Shown piece by piece: positions 1-8,498 of a stretch of DNA of 64,000 nt. The stretch is taken from the NCBI GenBank assembly GCA_038064135.1, contig JBBTTS010000014.1, forward strand, positions 7,829-71,828, given 5' to 3'. Position 1 is the stretch's first letter. Every line of letters begins with the position of its first letter. This DNA is from JBBTTS01 sp038064135. GTDB taxonomy: Bacteria > Patescibacteriota > Saccharimonadia > Saccharimonadales > OMJO01. The position numbers were made by a program, and so were the translations under genes. The notes beneath the pieces are model-generated. The model had not been told where the DNA came from, ran no database searches, and saw nothing but the letters and a program-made list of their open reading frames with translations.

Positions 1-357
1 AAAAACCAAAAAATTATCGCAAGCGCCGGTGCACTGGCAGACTTAATAACGATTTTGATCGATAACGCTAGTAAATACAGCCCAGAAAAAAAGTCCATAA
101 TAATTAGCAGTAAACAATTCAAACATACTATTGAACTAAGTGTTAAAGATGAGGGAATTGGTATTACGGAACAAGACTTACCAAATATTTTTGAGCGATT
201 TTATAGGGCTGATATAGCCAGAACAAATACAGATTCCATCGGTTATGGATTAGGATTGTCTATAGCAAGACAAATAGCAGACACGCAGGGAATTTCAATT
301 TTTGTAAAAACCAGGCCAAAGTTAGGCTCTACTTTTTATCTGCGGATTCCCAACTAA
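1..357 (+). CDS. Sensor histidine kinase, C-terminal ATPase part (5' truncated)
   Basis: The reading frame is open from the first base of the window, so only the last 118 codons are present. It is the ATP-binding (HATPase_c) domain of a two-component sensor kinase. The N-box (LIDNASKYSP), the G1 box (DEGIGI) and the G2 box (GYGLGLSIAR) occur in the right order and spacing. The domain binds ATP and phosphorylates the kinase's own histidine, which lies upstream outside the window together with any sensor region. No response regulator follows; it may lie upstream. The family call is secure; the signal sensed is unknown. Confidence 0.9.
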   Translation, partial: KNQKIIASAGALADLITILIDNASKYSPEKKSIIISSKQFKHTIELSVKDEGIGITEQDLPNIFERFYRADIARTNTDSIGYGLGLSIARQIADTQGISIFVKTRPKLGSTFYLRIPN

Positions 358-401
358 GCAATAAATTAGCCGAGAACGAACGTGCTTGTTATACTTGATA
401 A

Positions 402-407
402 TATAAA
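402..407 (+). promoter_or_regulatory. -10 box, leaderless type
   Basis: TATAAA ends 6 nt before the ATG at 414, so transcription would begin at or next to the start codon. The same geometry recurs at many genes in this window. Confidence 0.4.
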
Positions 408-413
408 GCGCTT

Positions 414-944
414 ATGAAAAAGGTGATATTACTATTTATCGGACTCGTTTTGTTGATTTTCGGTGGATTTATATATGTTATAAGTTCGACAATCAACACC
501 GATTTACCTTCTACAGCATTACCTCCAGCTAGGCTTTATAAAGTTGCCTGCGAAGTATTCACACTTCAAGATGCTAAAATTTTTTCCGAACCAATAATCG
601 AAAAACTTTCAGCAGGGGGTGCAAATACAATAGCCGACGGTAAAGCCGACACAACATGTAGTTATGGCCTGATTTCTAATACAAAATTTCCACTTAGTAT
701 TACAATCAAACTACATGACTCTACCGCCGAAATTGCAAAAGAAAAATTTCAGCAATCGAAAAGCGCATTTCCAATAACAGTTCAAGATTTAGGGCAAGAT
801 GCTCATTGGCAGACCGATTCAGCCCAGTTAAATGTTTTAAAAGGTCAATACTGGTTAGTGGTAAGTGCTGGGGCAGGTGACCCTAAGTTAAGGCAGATGG
901 ATTTACCGGTTCGAATTGCCCAACACATTTTAAGCAAACTTTAA
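414..944 (+). CDS. Membrane-anchored extracytoplasmic protein of unknown function
   Basis: This is a 176-residue protein with one hydrophobic N-terminal segment (about residues 3-25) after two lysines, followed by a soluble region presumably outside the membrane. There is no lipobox cysteine at the end of the hydrophobic stretch, so it looks like a signal anchor rather than a lipoprotein. Two cysteines (in KVACEVF and TTCSYG) could form a disulfide, which fits the VKOR and MsrA genes nearby. It is followed by the PAP2 gene with one base between stop and start, so the two are probably co-transcribed. I do not recognise the family. Confidence 0.7.
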   Translation: MKKVILLFIGLVLLIFGGFIYVISSTINTDLPSTALPPARLYKVACEVFTLQDAKIFSEPIIEKLSAGGANTIADGKADTTCSYGLISNTKFPLSITIKLHDSTAEIAKEKFQQSKSAFPITVQDLGQDAHWQTDSAQLNVLKGQYWLVVSAGAGDPKLRQMDLPVRIAQHILSKL

Positions 945-945
945 T

Positions 946-1575
946 ATGTTAAATTATTCGAAAATTAGTAAAGTACCTAAATATAATTTTTCAGCCGTGT
1001 TATTGCTGGTGGCATTTATAATTTTAATGTTTACTACTGCGCTAGCTGGTTATGTAGGGCGATATGAGTTTGAAGATAAATTTCTTGTCTTTGTTTACAA
1101 TTGGCCAACTTGGCTTAATTCATTTTTCGTAATATTAACTTATGGTGGTAGCATTTTTGCTGCAGCCGGATTAAGTATCTGGCTTTCATTAAGACGATCT
1201 TTAATAGTAATATTTTTTGTTGTTAGCACCGTTGTTACTTATTTCTTGGTAGAGGCTATGAAGCAGGCAATTGCGCGTCCCCGCCCATTCGAAACTTTAG
1301 CACCCGAAATTGTTGCACGCGATTTACAGGCTTACGGATTCGGATTTCCTTCGGGGCATGTAGCAATCAGTGTTGTCATTGCCTACACCTTGCATAGATT
1401 GTACCCAAAAGTATCATGGGCATTTTGGGTTGGATTCGTGACATTTGTTGGGTTATCACGTATATACCTAGGTGTTCACGATTTGTTGGATATTTTAGGA
1501 GGCGCTTCTCTTGCTTTGGTAATATGTGTTGCAGCTGAAATTTTGATAGTAAAATCAAACAAACTTCGTTATTAA
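946..1575 (+). CDS. PAP2-family membrane phosphatase
   Basis: This 209-residue membrane protein has about five or six hydrophobic segments and the three PAP2 catalytic motifs: K106-x6-R113-P114, P135-S-G-H138, and S171-R-x5-H178-x3-D182. H178 is the expected nucleophile and H138 the general acid. Family members remove phosphate from lipid phosphates such as undecaprenyl pyrophosphate or phosphatidic acid, or from phospho-sugars of the envelope. The substrate cannot be read from the sequence; recycling of undecaprenyl carrier would suit a cell that also encodes a class A penicillin-binding protein. A clear terminator follows at 1637-1662. Confidence 0.92.
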   Translation: MLNYSKISKVPKYNFSAVLLLVAFIILMFTTALAGYVGRYEFEDKFLVFVYNWPTWLNSFFVILTYGGSIFAAAGLSIWLSLRRSLIVIFFVVSTVVTYFLVEAMKQAIARPRPFETLAPEIVARDLQAYGFGFPSGHVAISVVIAYTLHRLYPKVSWAFWVGFVTFVGLSRIYLGVHDLLDILGGASLALVICVAAEILIVKSNKLRY

Positions 1576-1636
1576 TATCTTGCATTATCATGTTGCCAAG
1601 CATATGCTAAATGGTAGGAAGTGTGAGGCTTCCATT

Positions 1637-1662
1637 AACCCCGGGATTCCCCCGGGGTTTTT
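1637..1662 (+). terminator. Rho-independent terminator
   Basis: A perfect 9-bp stem (AACCCCGGG at 1637-1645 with CCCGGGGTT at 1651-1659) closes a 5-nt loop and runs into a T tract. It ends the transcript of the kinase, membrane protein and PAP2 genes. Confidence 0.9.
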
Positions 1663-1701
1663 AGGTTGTTTAATATTTTTATTTCATTAAAATCTATAGT
1701 A

Positions 1702-2715
1702 ATGGCAAGTTATTGGCACGTTATTGTGTACTCGATGTTGGGCGGTGTAGTGTCGCTGGTTGGCGGCATACTACTGCTCAGAAGAGAAAAATCGGCCAAG
1801 GCTTTAGCAGAATATGCCACTCCTTTTGCAGCAGGCGCACTGCTAGCAGCAGTGTTTTTAGATCTTTTAAAAGAGGGGGTAAACGATGGTGAGGCAGAGA
1901 ATGTACTACTTGCGGCACTTGGCGGAATTTTGGTGTTTTTTGTTGCAGAACGGTTTCTGCACTGGTTTCACCACCACCACGAACATGAGGGAAAGCTCAC
2001 TGACCCAACAACAGGGTTAATTGTGTTGGGTGACACACTTCATAACGCGCTAGATGGCGTGGCAATTGCCGCAGCATTTTTGATTAGCGTTCCAACTGGA
2101 ATTGTTACAACTCTGGCAGTAGCTGCGCACGAAATTCCACAAGAAATTGGCGACTTTGGCTTGCTTCTGCATAAAGGCATGTCTCGTAACAAAGTTTTAT
2201 TGGTTAATATTATCAGTGCGCTTGCTACAACCTTTATGGCAGTGATCACTTTTGCACTCGGTAGCACCGAGTCATTACCAAATGGAATATTGTTAGGCGT
2301 GAGTGCTGGGTTTTTATTGTACATTGCAATGAGCGACATCATCCCTTCTATTCATGAAAACGCGCCCAAAAAAAAGCTTCTAGACTGGCAACCAATATTG
2401 CTGATAATTGGCGTGGTAGTTGTAGGGTTGATGATAAATGTTACCCACAAATATATTGACGTTGGTCACGGCGGCGCAACCTCGAATCAGCTGATCGATG
2501 TCGGTGGTGGCTATACATGTCCAGCCGAAACCGAGAGAGTACTTGAAAGCTTTCCGCCACAGTGCGGGCTGCGAGATGGCACGATTGTGCCAGCGCAAAA
2601 AAGCAGAATTCCAGATTTGTTTAATATTTGCACAAATGGTCAATGCAATCAAATCGAAGACGAAAAAGCTGGTATTTGCCAAATCGGCCCCAGCAGCCCC
2701 TGCAACGCCGAGTAG
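1702..2715 (+). CDS. ZIP-family divalent metal transporter with Cys-rich tail
   Basis: The ZIP fold is shown by about seven to eight hydrophobic segments, a histidine-rich cytoplasmic loop (HWFHHHHEHEG), and the two metal-site helices with HNALDG and AAHEIPQEIGDF. ZIP proteins bring zinc, iron or manganese into the cytosol. I place the start at the ATG at 1702 (MASYWH); an in-frame TTG at 1666 lies practically on the preceding terminator. After the last membrane helix there is an unusual tail of about 80 residues with six cysteines (for example YTCPAE, PQCGLR, NICTNGQC, GICQIG), probably exposed outside. It may be disulfide-bonded or bind metal; I know of no named domain matching it. Confidence 0.9.
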   Translation: MASYWHVIVYSMLGGVVSLVGGILLLRREKSAKALAEYATPFAAGALLAAVFLDLLKEGVNDGEAENVLLAALGGILVFFVAERFLHWFHHHHEHEGKLTDPTTGLIVLGDTLHNALDGVAIAAAFLISVPTGIVTTLAVAAHEIPQEIGDFGLLLHKGMSRNKVLLVNIISALATTFMAVITFALGSTESLPNGILLGVSAGFLLYIAMSDIIPSIHENAPKKKLLDWQPILLIIGVVVVGLMINVTHKYIDVGHGGATSNQLIDVGGGYTCPAETERVLESFPPQCGLRDGTIVPAQKSRIPDLFNICTNGQCNQIEDEKAGICQIGPSSPCNAE

Positions 2716-2836
2716 ACTTAGCGATATTCAATATTACATTGTTAACGTACAACTATAAAAACCTACAGGTTATTAAAATTGTATAGAATTTATAAGGGTT
2801 ATGCAGACGGTTAAGCCAGTTATCAGTGTTAGCTGG

Positions 2837-2842
2837 TATAAT
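2837..2842 (+). promoter_or_regulatory. -10 box of rmuC, leaderless type
   Basis: A consensus TATAAT ends 6 nt before the rmuC ATG. No ribosome-binding site can fit in the predicted transcript, so the mRNA should be leaderless. Confidence 0.6.
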
Positions 2843-2848
2843 TAATGT

Positions 2849-3910
2849 ATGCTAATTGCGATTGTGATTTTGGGGGTTTTGAATGCGTTGCTGCTGTTTT
2901 ATTTATTGCGTAAACAAACTCAGCCAAAAGCTGACGAACAGTCGAGCCTTATGCTGAAACAAGATATAACTACGCTAACCGAAAGTGTAACTCTGCTAAA
3001 AGACGGACTTCACAAACAAATCAATGATAGGCTAGATAAAAGCAATGCTCAGATGTTAAAACAATTTCAAAGCAGCGCCGAGATCATTAAAGACGTTACT
3101 CAAAAACTCACCAACCTAGAGCGCACAAACCAGCAAGTGGGCGACATTGCTAACGAACTAAAAGGATTGCAAAACGTGCTTGCTAACCCAAAACAGCGTG
3201 GAGTGCTGGGCGAATTTTATCTGGAGCAAATATTGCAAAACCTTTTGCCTGCGGGAACTTACGAGTTGCAGCACAAGCTATCCGACGGTACGATTGTTGA
3301 TGCCGTGATAAAGCTCGATAATAAGCTGCTACCTATTGATAGTAAATTCTCGCTCGAAAACTATAATCGCCTAGTGGTGGCCAAAGCCGAGGAGCGACCA
3401 GCGCTCGAAAAACAGTTCAAAGAAGATCTTAAAAAACGCATCGACGAAACCGCCAAATATATTCAGCCCAAAAAAGGCACTCTTGAGCAAGCCTTAATGT
3501 TCATACCCAGCGAGGCAATATACTATGATCTTTTGGCAAACAAAGTAGGCCAAACAGGTGTAAATGGCCGTGACCTTATGCAATATGCAGCTGTTGAAAA
3601 ACGCGTGACCATTGTCGGGCCAAGTACTTTAAGTGCCATGTTGCAAATTGTCAGCCAAGGCCTCAAAAGTCTAGAAATCCAAAAAGATACCGAAATTATT
3701 CGCAACAACGTGGAGCAATTGGGTAAGCACCTGCGTGGCTACGAGGGCTACATGCAAAAGCTTGGTAACAGCCTGGGAGCAACCGTGGGGCACTATAACA
3801 ACGCACACAAAGAGTTAAAGCGAGTTGATAAAGACGTGGTCAAAATAGCCGGCGGCAACAGTGAAATGGAGCCATTACTGCTAGACAAGCCAAGGGATGA
3901 TGTGGAGTAA
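2849..3910 (+). CDS. rmuC: RmuC-family DNA recombination/limiting protein
   Basis: This 353-residue protein has an N-terminal membrane anchor (residues 1-20), a long coiled-coil region (about 30-120), and a C-terminal RmuC nuclease-like domain recognised from GVLGEFYLEQILQNLLP, the PIDSKFSLENY stretch, and FIPSEAIYYDLL. The family is related to restriction-endonuclease folds and is known from E. coli for limiting DNA inversions; its exact reaction is not established. The fixed D and K of the PIDSKF motif are consistent with an active PD-(D/E)xK-type centre. Its last codons run into the following VKOR gene, so the two are one transcription unit. Confidence 0.9.
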   Translation: MLIAIVILGVLNALLLFYLLRKQTQPKADEQSSLMLKQDITTLTESVTLLKDGLHKQINDRLDKSNAQMLKQFQSSAEIIKDVTQKLTNLERTNQQVGDIANELKGLQNVLANPKQRGVLGEFYLEQILQNLLPAGTYELQHKLSDGTIVDAVIKLDNKLLPIDSKFSLENYNRLVVAKAEERPALEKQFKEDLKKRIDETAKYIQPKKGTLEQALMFIPSEAIYYDLLANKVGQTGVNGRDLMQYAAVEKRVTIVGPSTLSAMLQIVSQGLKSLEIQKDTEIIRNNVEQLGKHLRGYEGYMQKLGNSLGATVGHYNNAHKELKRVDKDVVKIAGGNSEMEPLLLDKPRDDVE

Positions 3911-3911
3911 A

Positions 3912-4550
3912 ATGCCAAAAATTACCAACGGAACTAAAAAACCAACCCTGCCCAAAATCTTGAGTATTAAATGGTTTAGTGTGTTACTAATTATCGTAGG
4001 AATTGTAGGTATTGTTGCCTCAGTGCAACTGACCATCGACAAAATCCATGTTTTAAAAGACCCAAGCTTTGATCCGGCTTGTAATATAAATCCAATATTT
4101 AGCTGTGGCTCGGTGATGAAAACCGCGCAAGCCGAAATCCGTGGCGTTCCTAATACACTTGTTGGATTAGCTACATTTCCAATTCTAATAACTATTGGTG
4201 CTGTAATGTTGTTTGGTGCACGAATGAATCGCAGATTTTGGCAATTATTCCAGCTGGGAGTGCTGGGTGGACTAGGCATGGTAATTTATCTATTTTTTCA
4301 GGGTGTTTACCGCATAAACGCGCTATGTATTTACTGCGTAGCAACCTGGGTAGCAATTTTGCCTTTGGTTTGGTACACGACACTTTGGAATCTTTCAAAC
4401 GGTCATATTGTGTTAACAAAGAAATATCAAAAAGCGAAAGATTGGGTAATTACGCACCACGGAGATGTTATTTTGGTCGTGTACATAGGATTGGCAGTGG
4501 CAATCTTGGAACATTTTTGGTACTATTTTGGCCCACTACTCGGATTCTAA
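3912..4550 (+). CDS. Vitamin K epoxide reductase (VKOR)-family protein
   Basis: This integral membrane protein has four to five hydrophobic segments and the four redox cysteines of the VKOR family: the loop pair C62 and C70 and the active-site CIYC (C144, C147), numbered from the upstream ATG at 3897. Bacterial VKOR re-oxidises a DsbA-like partner and passes electrons to quinone, so it drives disulfide formation outside the cytoplasm. There is no fused thioredoxin domain, so a separate DsbA must exist elsewhere. I prefer the ATG at 3912, one base after the rmuC stop, because TGGAG precedes it; an ATG at 3897 overlapping rmuC is also possible. Confidence 0.9.
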   Translation: MPKITNGTKKPTLPKILSIKWFSVLLIIVGIVGIVASVQLTIDKIHVLKDPSFDPACNINPIFSCGSVMKTAQAEIRGVPNTLVGLATFPILITIGAVMLFGARMNRRFWQLFQLGVLGGLGMVIYLFFQGVYRINALCIYCVATWVAILPLVWYTTLWNLSNGHIVLTKKYQKAKDWVITHHGDVILVVYIGLAVAILEHFWYYFGPLLGF

Positions 4551-4554
4551 ATAC

Positions 4555-5043
4555 TCAGGGTTTGTCCATCTCCCACGGAAAGTTAATCCAAATATCTTCA
4601 GCATACTCCCCCACAAAATCGACATATTCAGTTGATTCTTCAGGGCTCATTTTTGAGTAAACAACAGCAATGTTTGCGTCTGGGTATGTATATCGAAGAT
4701 ATCTAGCTGTACCACCAGTGTCAAGCACATCATCTACAAACAACGCGCCTGCTCCGGTAGGGCTATTAAGTTTTGGTCTTTTAGTTACATTCATTTCAGT
4801 TGATGACTCTGTTCCATCGCTATTTTTAACGTAACTCTTTAAGTCTATAGTTTCTGTCCTACTCCAATGTACCATCCTGGATATGAATCCCATTGGATTG
4901 AGTCCACCTCTCGTTACAGCCACTAAATCAACCACAACCAACCCCGAGCCCAATATTTCATAGCCGATTTCTTTGCTTATTCTTTGGATTTCATCGTGAG
5001 ATGGACAATATTTTCCGTCTACCATAAACTCTGGGTTCGTCAT
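4555..5043 (-). CDS. gpt: Xanthine-guanine phosphoribosyltransferase-like protein
   Basis: This is a 162-residue type I phosphoribosyltransferase. The PRPP-binding motif ALFVDDVLDTGGTA is intact, an upstream AVTRGG loop is present, and the C-terminal IWINFPWE segment resembles the W...PW purine-contact region of E. coli Gpt. It would salvage xanthine or guanine by attaching ribose 5-phosphate from PRPP, which suits an organism without visible purine synthesis. A TATAGT box sits exactly 6 nt upstream of the ATG, implying a leaderless message. Substrate preference is inferred from similarity to Gpt; hypoxanthine use cannot be excluded. Confidence 0.8.
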   Translation of the reverse strand: MTNPEFMVDGKYCPSHDEIQRISKEIGYEILGSGLVVVDLVAVTRGGLNPMGFISRMVHWSRTETIDLKSYVKNSDGTESSTEMNVTKRPKLNSPTGAGALFVDDVLDTGGTARYLRYTYPDANIAVVYSKMSPEESTEYVDFVGEYAEDIWINFPWEMDKP

Positions 5044-5082
5044 ATGCCCACTATAGCTCGGACTTTTGTAAAAAGAAATTGC

Positions 5083-6393
5083 TTAAGATTTGATTAGGTC
5101 GATTGTTAGGGCGGCCGTCCAACTGAAATTTTTTGCTCCGGCGGGTTCACCAGTAAATGGATTGAAGTATTCGTTAAAACCAGCGTTATTTACTAGTTCT
5201 ATAGTGTTTTCTTTTAGCGCCTCGGCATGATCATCAAAGCCGAATCGTTTAAGTCCATCGATGATCAGCCAGTTTGTGTTTATCCAGGTTGGACCTTGCC
5301 AGTAACCAGTCGGCCTAAACCACGTAGAATTAACGGGTACAGTAGGAATTGGGTAATTAGTACCAAATTGATGCCTGTTTTCCAATAAGCGCACCAAACT
5401 TTTGGCGCGCTGTTTATCTACCACACCCGCGTAAAGTGGTAATAATGTTGAAATTGTCGGCTCTTTAATTAGTTTGTGGGTAATAAAATTTCTTGAATAG
5501 TACTGGTTTGCGTATGGATCCCAAAGCTGCTCTAAGGCATCTTCAGATTTTTTAATTTTTTCTTTGAAATCATCAGGCAAATCGCGCTGAAGTGTTTTAG
5601 CTATTTCAGACAGTAGCTGATTAGCTCTAATAAATATGCAGTTGAAGGCCAAATCTTCGATTGCAAATAAAGAGTGGTTTAAGATTTTATCAATATCGTA
5701 GTTTTTTCGGCGTAATCGCCGCTGGGTGCTGAAAAAAATTAATGCATCGGTGGTGTCAAGGCGTTGTTCGGCCGGAATTCTATGCGTGTCTCGGCGAAAA
5801 AGCGTAATTATTGGGATAAGGCCTAATGCTCTGATGGTTCTGATCCAAAGTGGCATTTGGTGTTGATGCATTTCACTCATCCAGGACGGTGTATTATCGA
5901 GACCAGTTTCCCAGGGGTGAATTTGTAAAACCAAACCTTCGCCATGTGGATCACGCTCGCGAAATAGCCACTGGTGGTACGCCAAAAGTTTAGGATACAT
6001 TACACCGTACCAGCTACGTTTTTCGCTTGCGGGTAGTTTTTGGCCAACTCTCACTACGGCTTCGGCCAACATTGGTGGCTGGGTGATACCACTGGTGTTA
6101 AATTTATCAGGTGAATTTGGGTTTAACCAGCTTCGCCAAATACTCCAGCGATCACGTCGGCCACCGCTTAATATCATGTTTGGCAACATCCCATTGGCCC
6201 ATTGTCCACGGAATAAACTAGTAAGTTCTTGTTTGGCTCTGTCTACATCGTAATGTCGTTGACCAATTGCTACAAAACAACTGTCCCATAGCCACTGATG
6301 TGGGTAAAGTCCCTCAGCTGGCTTGGTAAATTCACCCTGATCGTTCGCCAATAGAACAGCTTTTGCGTCCTCGAAAAGCTGGGCCTCATCCAT
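5083..6393 (-). CDS. GH63-like glycoside hydrolase (glycosylglycerate or oligosaccharide glucosidase type)
   Basis: This 436-residue protein has the (alpha/alpha)6-barrel signature of the GH63/trehalase-like group: an N-terminal YPHQWLWDSCF segment and a C-terminal GYWQGPTWINTNWLI segment, both lining the sugar pocket in relatives. No signal peptide is seen, so the enzyme is cytoplasmic. Relatives hydrolyse glucosyl- or mannosyl-glycerate, or release glucose from oligosaccharides; the exact substrate cannot be told. Its -10 box TATACT lies 6 nt before the ATG. Nearby purine salvage and msrA genes are not obviously related in function. Confidence 0.8.
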   Translation of the reverse strand: MDEAQLFEDAKAVLLANDQGEFTKPAEGLYPHQWLWDSCFVAIGQRHYDVDRAKQELTSLFRGQWANGMLPNMILSGGRRDRWSIWRSWLNPNSPDKFNTSGITQPPMLAEAVVRVGQKLPASEKRSWYGVMYPKLLAYHQWLFRERDPHGEGLVLQIHPWETGLDNTPSWMSEMHQHQMPLWIRTIRALGLIPIITLFRRDTHRIPAEQRLDTTDALIFFSTQRRLRRKNYDIDKILNHSLFAIEDLAFNCIFIRANQLLSEIAKTLQRDLPDDFKEKIKKSEDALEQLWDPYANQYYSRNFITHKLIKEPTISTLLPLYAGVVDKQRAKSLVRLLENRHQFGTNYPIPTVPVNSTWFRPTGYWQGPTWINTNWLIIDGLKRFGFDDHAEALKENTIELVNNAGFNEYFNPFTGEPAGAKNFSWTAALTIDLIKS

Positions 6394-6408
6394 GGCTTTA
6401 GTATACCA

Positions 6409-6930
6409 CTAGCTTTTTAATAGGGATGGGAAGTTTTTTCGGAACTTTGCTAGCTTTGGGTTAATGATAATTTGGCAATAGCCTTGCTCGGGGTTTTTGT
6501 TGAAATAATCTTGATGATAATCTTCGGCAGGATAAAATTTTTCTAGCAGCTTTAGCTCGGTGATGACCTTGTTGTCCCAGTTAGCTTGGGCTCGGTAGAA
6601 CGCAGCATCGACTTCGGTTTTTTGATCGGGTCGGTATAAAACAATCGAGCGATATTCTGGACCCACATCGTTTCCCTGACGATTGGGTGTGGTCGGGTCG
6701 TGCGTGGCCCAAAAAACGTCTAGAATGGTCGTTAAGCTCATTATTCCAGAGTCAAAAGTTACTTCAACAACTTCAGCGTGTCCAGTAGGTTGCTCATGAA
6801 TACTTTCGTATGTTGGGTTTGCTTCGCTGCCGCCAGCGTATCCACTTACAACTTTATCGACACCTTTCATCTGCTGGTACAAAGCATCCAAGCACCAAAA
6901 ACATCCACCACCTAAAACTATGCTTTGCAT
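6409..6930 (-). CDS. msrA: Peptide-methionine (S)-S-oxide reductase
   Basis: This is a 173-residue MsrA of normal length. The catalytic motif GGCFWC starts near residue 8, with C10 as the attacking cysteine, and the YAGG and GHAEVVEV segments of the substrate pocket are present. It repairs oxidised methionine using thioredoxin or glutaredoxin; trxB and a glutaredoxin lie at 19-21 kb. I see no resolving cysteine at the C terminus beyond the one in GYCQ, which is common. A consensus TATAAT ends 6 nt before the ATG, so the transcript should be leaderless. No MsrB domain is fused. Confidence 0.96.
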   Translation of the reverse strand: MQSIVLGGGCFWCLDALYQQMKGVDKVVSGYAGGSEANPTYESIHEQPTGHAEVVEVTFDSGIMSLTTILDVFWATHDPTTPNRQGNDVGPEYRSIVLYRPDQKTEVDAAFYRAQANWDNKVITELKLLEKFYPAEDYHQDYFNKNPEQGYCQIIINPKLAKFRKNFPSLLKS

Positions 6931-6981
6931 ATCTCAATTATAAAGTATAAAGATTTAAAATTATGTATATATACTCTAGAT

Positions 6982-7479
6982 TTAACGGAAATTAGTGAAG
7001 CTGAGGGGGAAGTCGAAGTCTTGGTTTTTAAGTAGTTGCATGACGGCCTGAAGGTCATCCTTGCTGCCACTCGTCACTCGCACTTCTTCGCCCTGAATTT
7101 GGGTTTTTACTTTTGGGAACTTTTCGCGGATGAGGGAAGTTATTTTCTTGGCTTTTTCTTGGCTGAGACCTTTCAAAAACGGCACTTCCTTGGTTGTTCT
7201 CAGGTTACTTTCCACAATTTCTTTAGAAATATCGAGTGTTTTTTGGCTTTGGCCCCGGGTAGCAAGTTTTTTACGAAAAATATCCAGAATTGCGTCTATC
7301 TGCCAGTCACCATTGCCAGTCACCTTGATACCGGTTTTATCTGCGTCAAGCCACTCTAGTGCAGCAGGTGTGCCTTTAAAATCATAGCGGTTGTCTATTT
7401 CACGGCAAGATTGGTCGAAAACGTTGTTCATTTCGGCCACGTTGTAATCGCTTACAACATCAAAACTAAAATTTACCAT
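6982..7479 (-). CDS. yajQ: YajQ-family nucleotide-binding protein
   Basis: The sequence MVNFSFDVVSDYNVAEMNNVFDQ and the REIDNRYDFKGT and QGEEVRVTSGSKDDLQ segments identify the YajQ (UPF0234) family of about 165 residues with two ferredoxin-like folds. Relatives bind nucleotides and, in some bacteria, cyclic di-GMP; the cellular role is not settled. The open frame extends upstream to 7533, but I choose the ATG at 7479 because the family begins at MVNFSFD and because TATTCT lies exactly 6 nt upstream. It is transcribed divergently from the HD-domain gene at 7538. Confidence 0.92.
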   Translation of the reverse strand: MVNFSFDVVSDYNVAEMNNVFDQSCREIDNRYDFKGTPAALEWLDADKTGIKVTGNGDWQIDAILDIFRKKLATRGQSQKTLDISKEIVESNLRTTKEVPFLKGLSQEKAKKITSLIREKFPKVKTQIQGEEVRVTSGSKDDLQAVMQLLKNQDFDFPLSFTNFR

Positions 7480-7537
7480 GTACATAGAATACAGGTTTAT
7501 GTAAGAGTGGTCAAAAAATGGTATAGTATACACTCAC

Positions 7538-8416
7538 ATGGCTCAAAATGGTAATTTGTTATTAGATATTGAACGTGCGGTTTTTGAAAAAACGCGTGAG
7601 TATGAAGATCCTAATAATATCGAAGAATTACGAACATACCACGTATTTAAACATGGTCCCCAAGTTGCACAAGAAGCTAAAGCATCTGACGAGGTTGTTT
7701 GCATAAGACCGGCGACTGAACGCCACGCAATGATTGCTATCGCATTAGCACACGACATAATTCCACCTTCGTTTGCAATAGATATTGATACAAATCGTCC
7801 TTGGCCATTTACTTATAAGCGAATTCAAATTTTTGATGGATTGTCGGAATTAGCAAGTTTTGATTGGTTCAAAAACCTTTTCGGTGATAGATTTGATGAA
7901 GATACCTTTAATTTTATACACGATGGATTTGTTGCGACCACAACATCAATCAGCAAATCTGGTGAAATTCAACAGTCTAAAATAATGACCGCCAAAAACC
8001 CAAAGGCGGCATTTATTATTGCTAAAGCAGATATTTTAGGACATCAATTTACAGCACTCCCGCGGGAACAAATAGACTGTAATTTGCGTTTTTGGCTAGA
8101 GCAATATCCTGATTTTGTAGCAAAACTTTATGATCCAAATTTTGTTTTAAATAGCGAGGTTTATCAGTTTGTCCGTGAGCAAATTTCAAAAATACCCGAA
8201 AACGCAATTAAATTTTATAAGCAACAATTAGATTTATTTATAAAAGATGGCAAAGAGGTTTTTTGCTTGGCAGACTTAAAAGCCTTAGAAGCTCGATTAT
8301 TTTTAGCAAACACGACACCATTTAAAACCTTTGATCACCCAGATTGGCCTTGGGTTAAGGATAAAGATTCATTAATCCGTCGATTAAGATCAGCCATTGG
8401 AATCAAATTAAACTAA
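7538..8416 (+). CDS. HD-domain-like phosphohydrolase, unknown substrate
   Basis: This 292-residue soluble protein carries the pattern of an HD-superfamily metal site: a histidine in YHVFKHG (about residue 35-40), the AHDI doublet (about residue 73), and a later aspartate in IAKADILGHQF (about 162). HD proteins cleave phosphate esters of nucleotides or second messengers. Spacing is wider than in a textbook HD domain, and no output or sensor domain is attached, so the substrate is open. TATAGT lies 10 nt before the ATG; the divergent yajQ promoter shares this 60-bp intergenic region. Confidence 0.6.
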   Translation: MAQNGNLLLDIERAVFEKTREYEDPNNIEELRTYHVFKHGPQVAQEAKASDEVVCIRPATERHAMIAIALAHDIIPPSFAIDIDTNRPWPFTYKRIQIFDGLSELASFDWFKNLFGDRFDEDTFNFIHDGFVATTTSISKSGEIQQSKIMTAKNPKAAFIIAKADILGHQFTALPREQIDCNLRFWLEQYPDFVAKLYDPNFVLNSEVYQFVREQISKIPENAIKFYKQQLDLFIKDGKEVFCLADLKALEARLFLANTTPFKTFDHPDWPWVKDKDSLIRRLRSAIGIKLN

Positions 8417-8498
8417 AAAACTTCAAGTTTTATTTTTAAATTTGATTCAATTTAGAGACTCGGGACTATAATTCATATTTGATATAATTGACTTCGAC

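Noticed and set aside
8410..8440. Terminator after the HD-domain gene (AAAAC/GTTTT then T-rich)
   Set aside because: Only five A-T-dominated pairs; too weak to claim.
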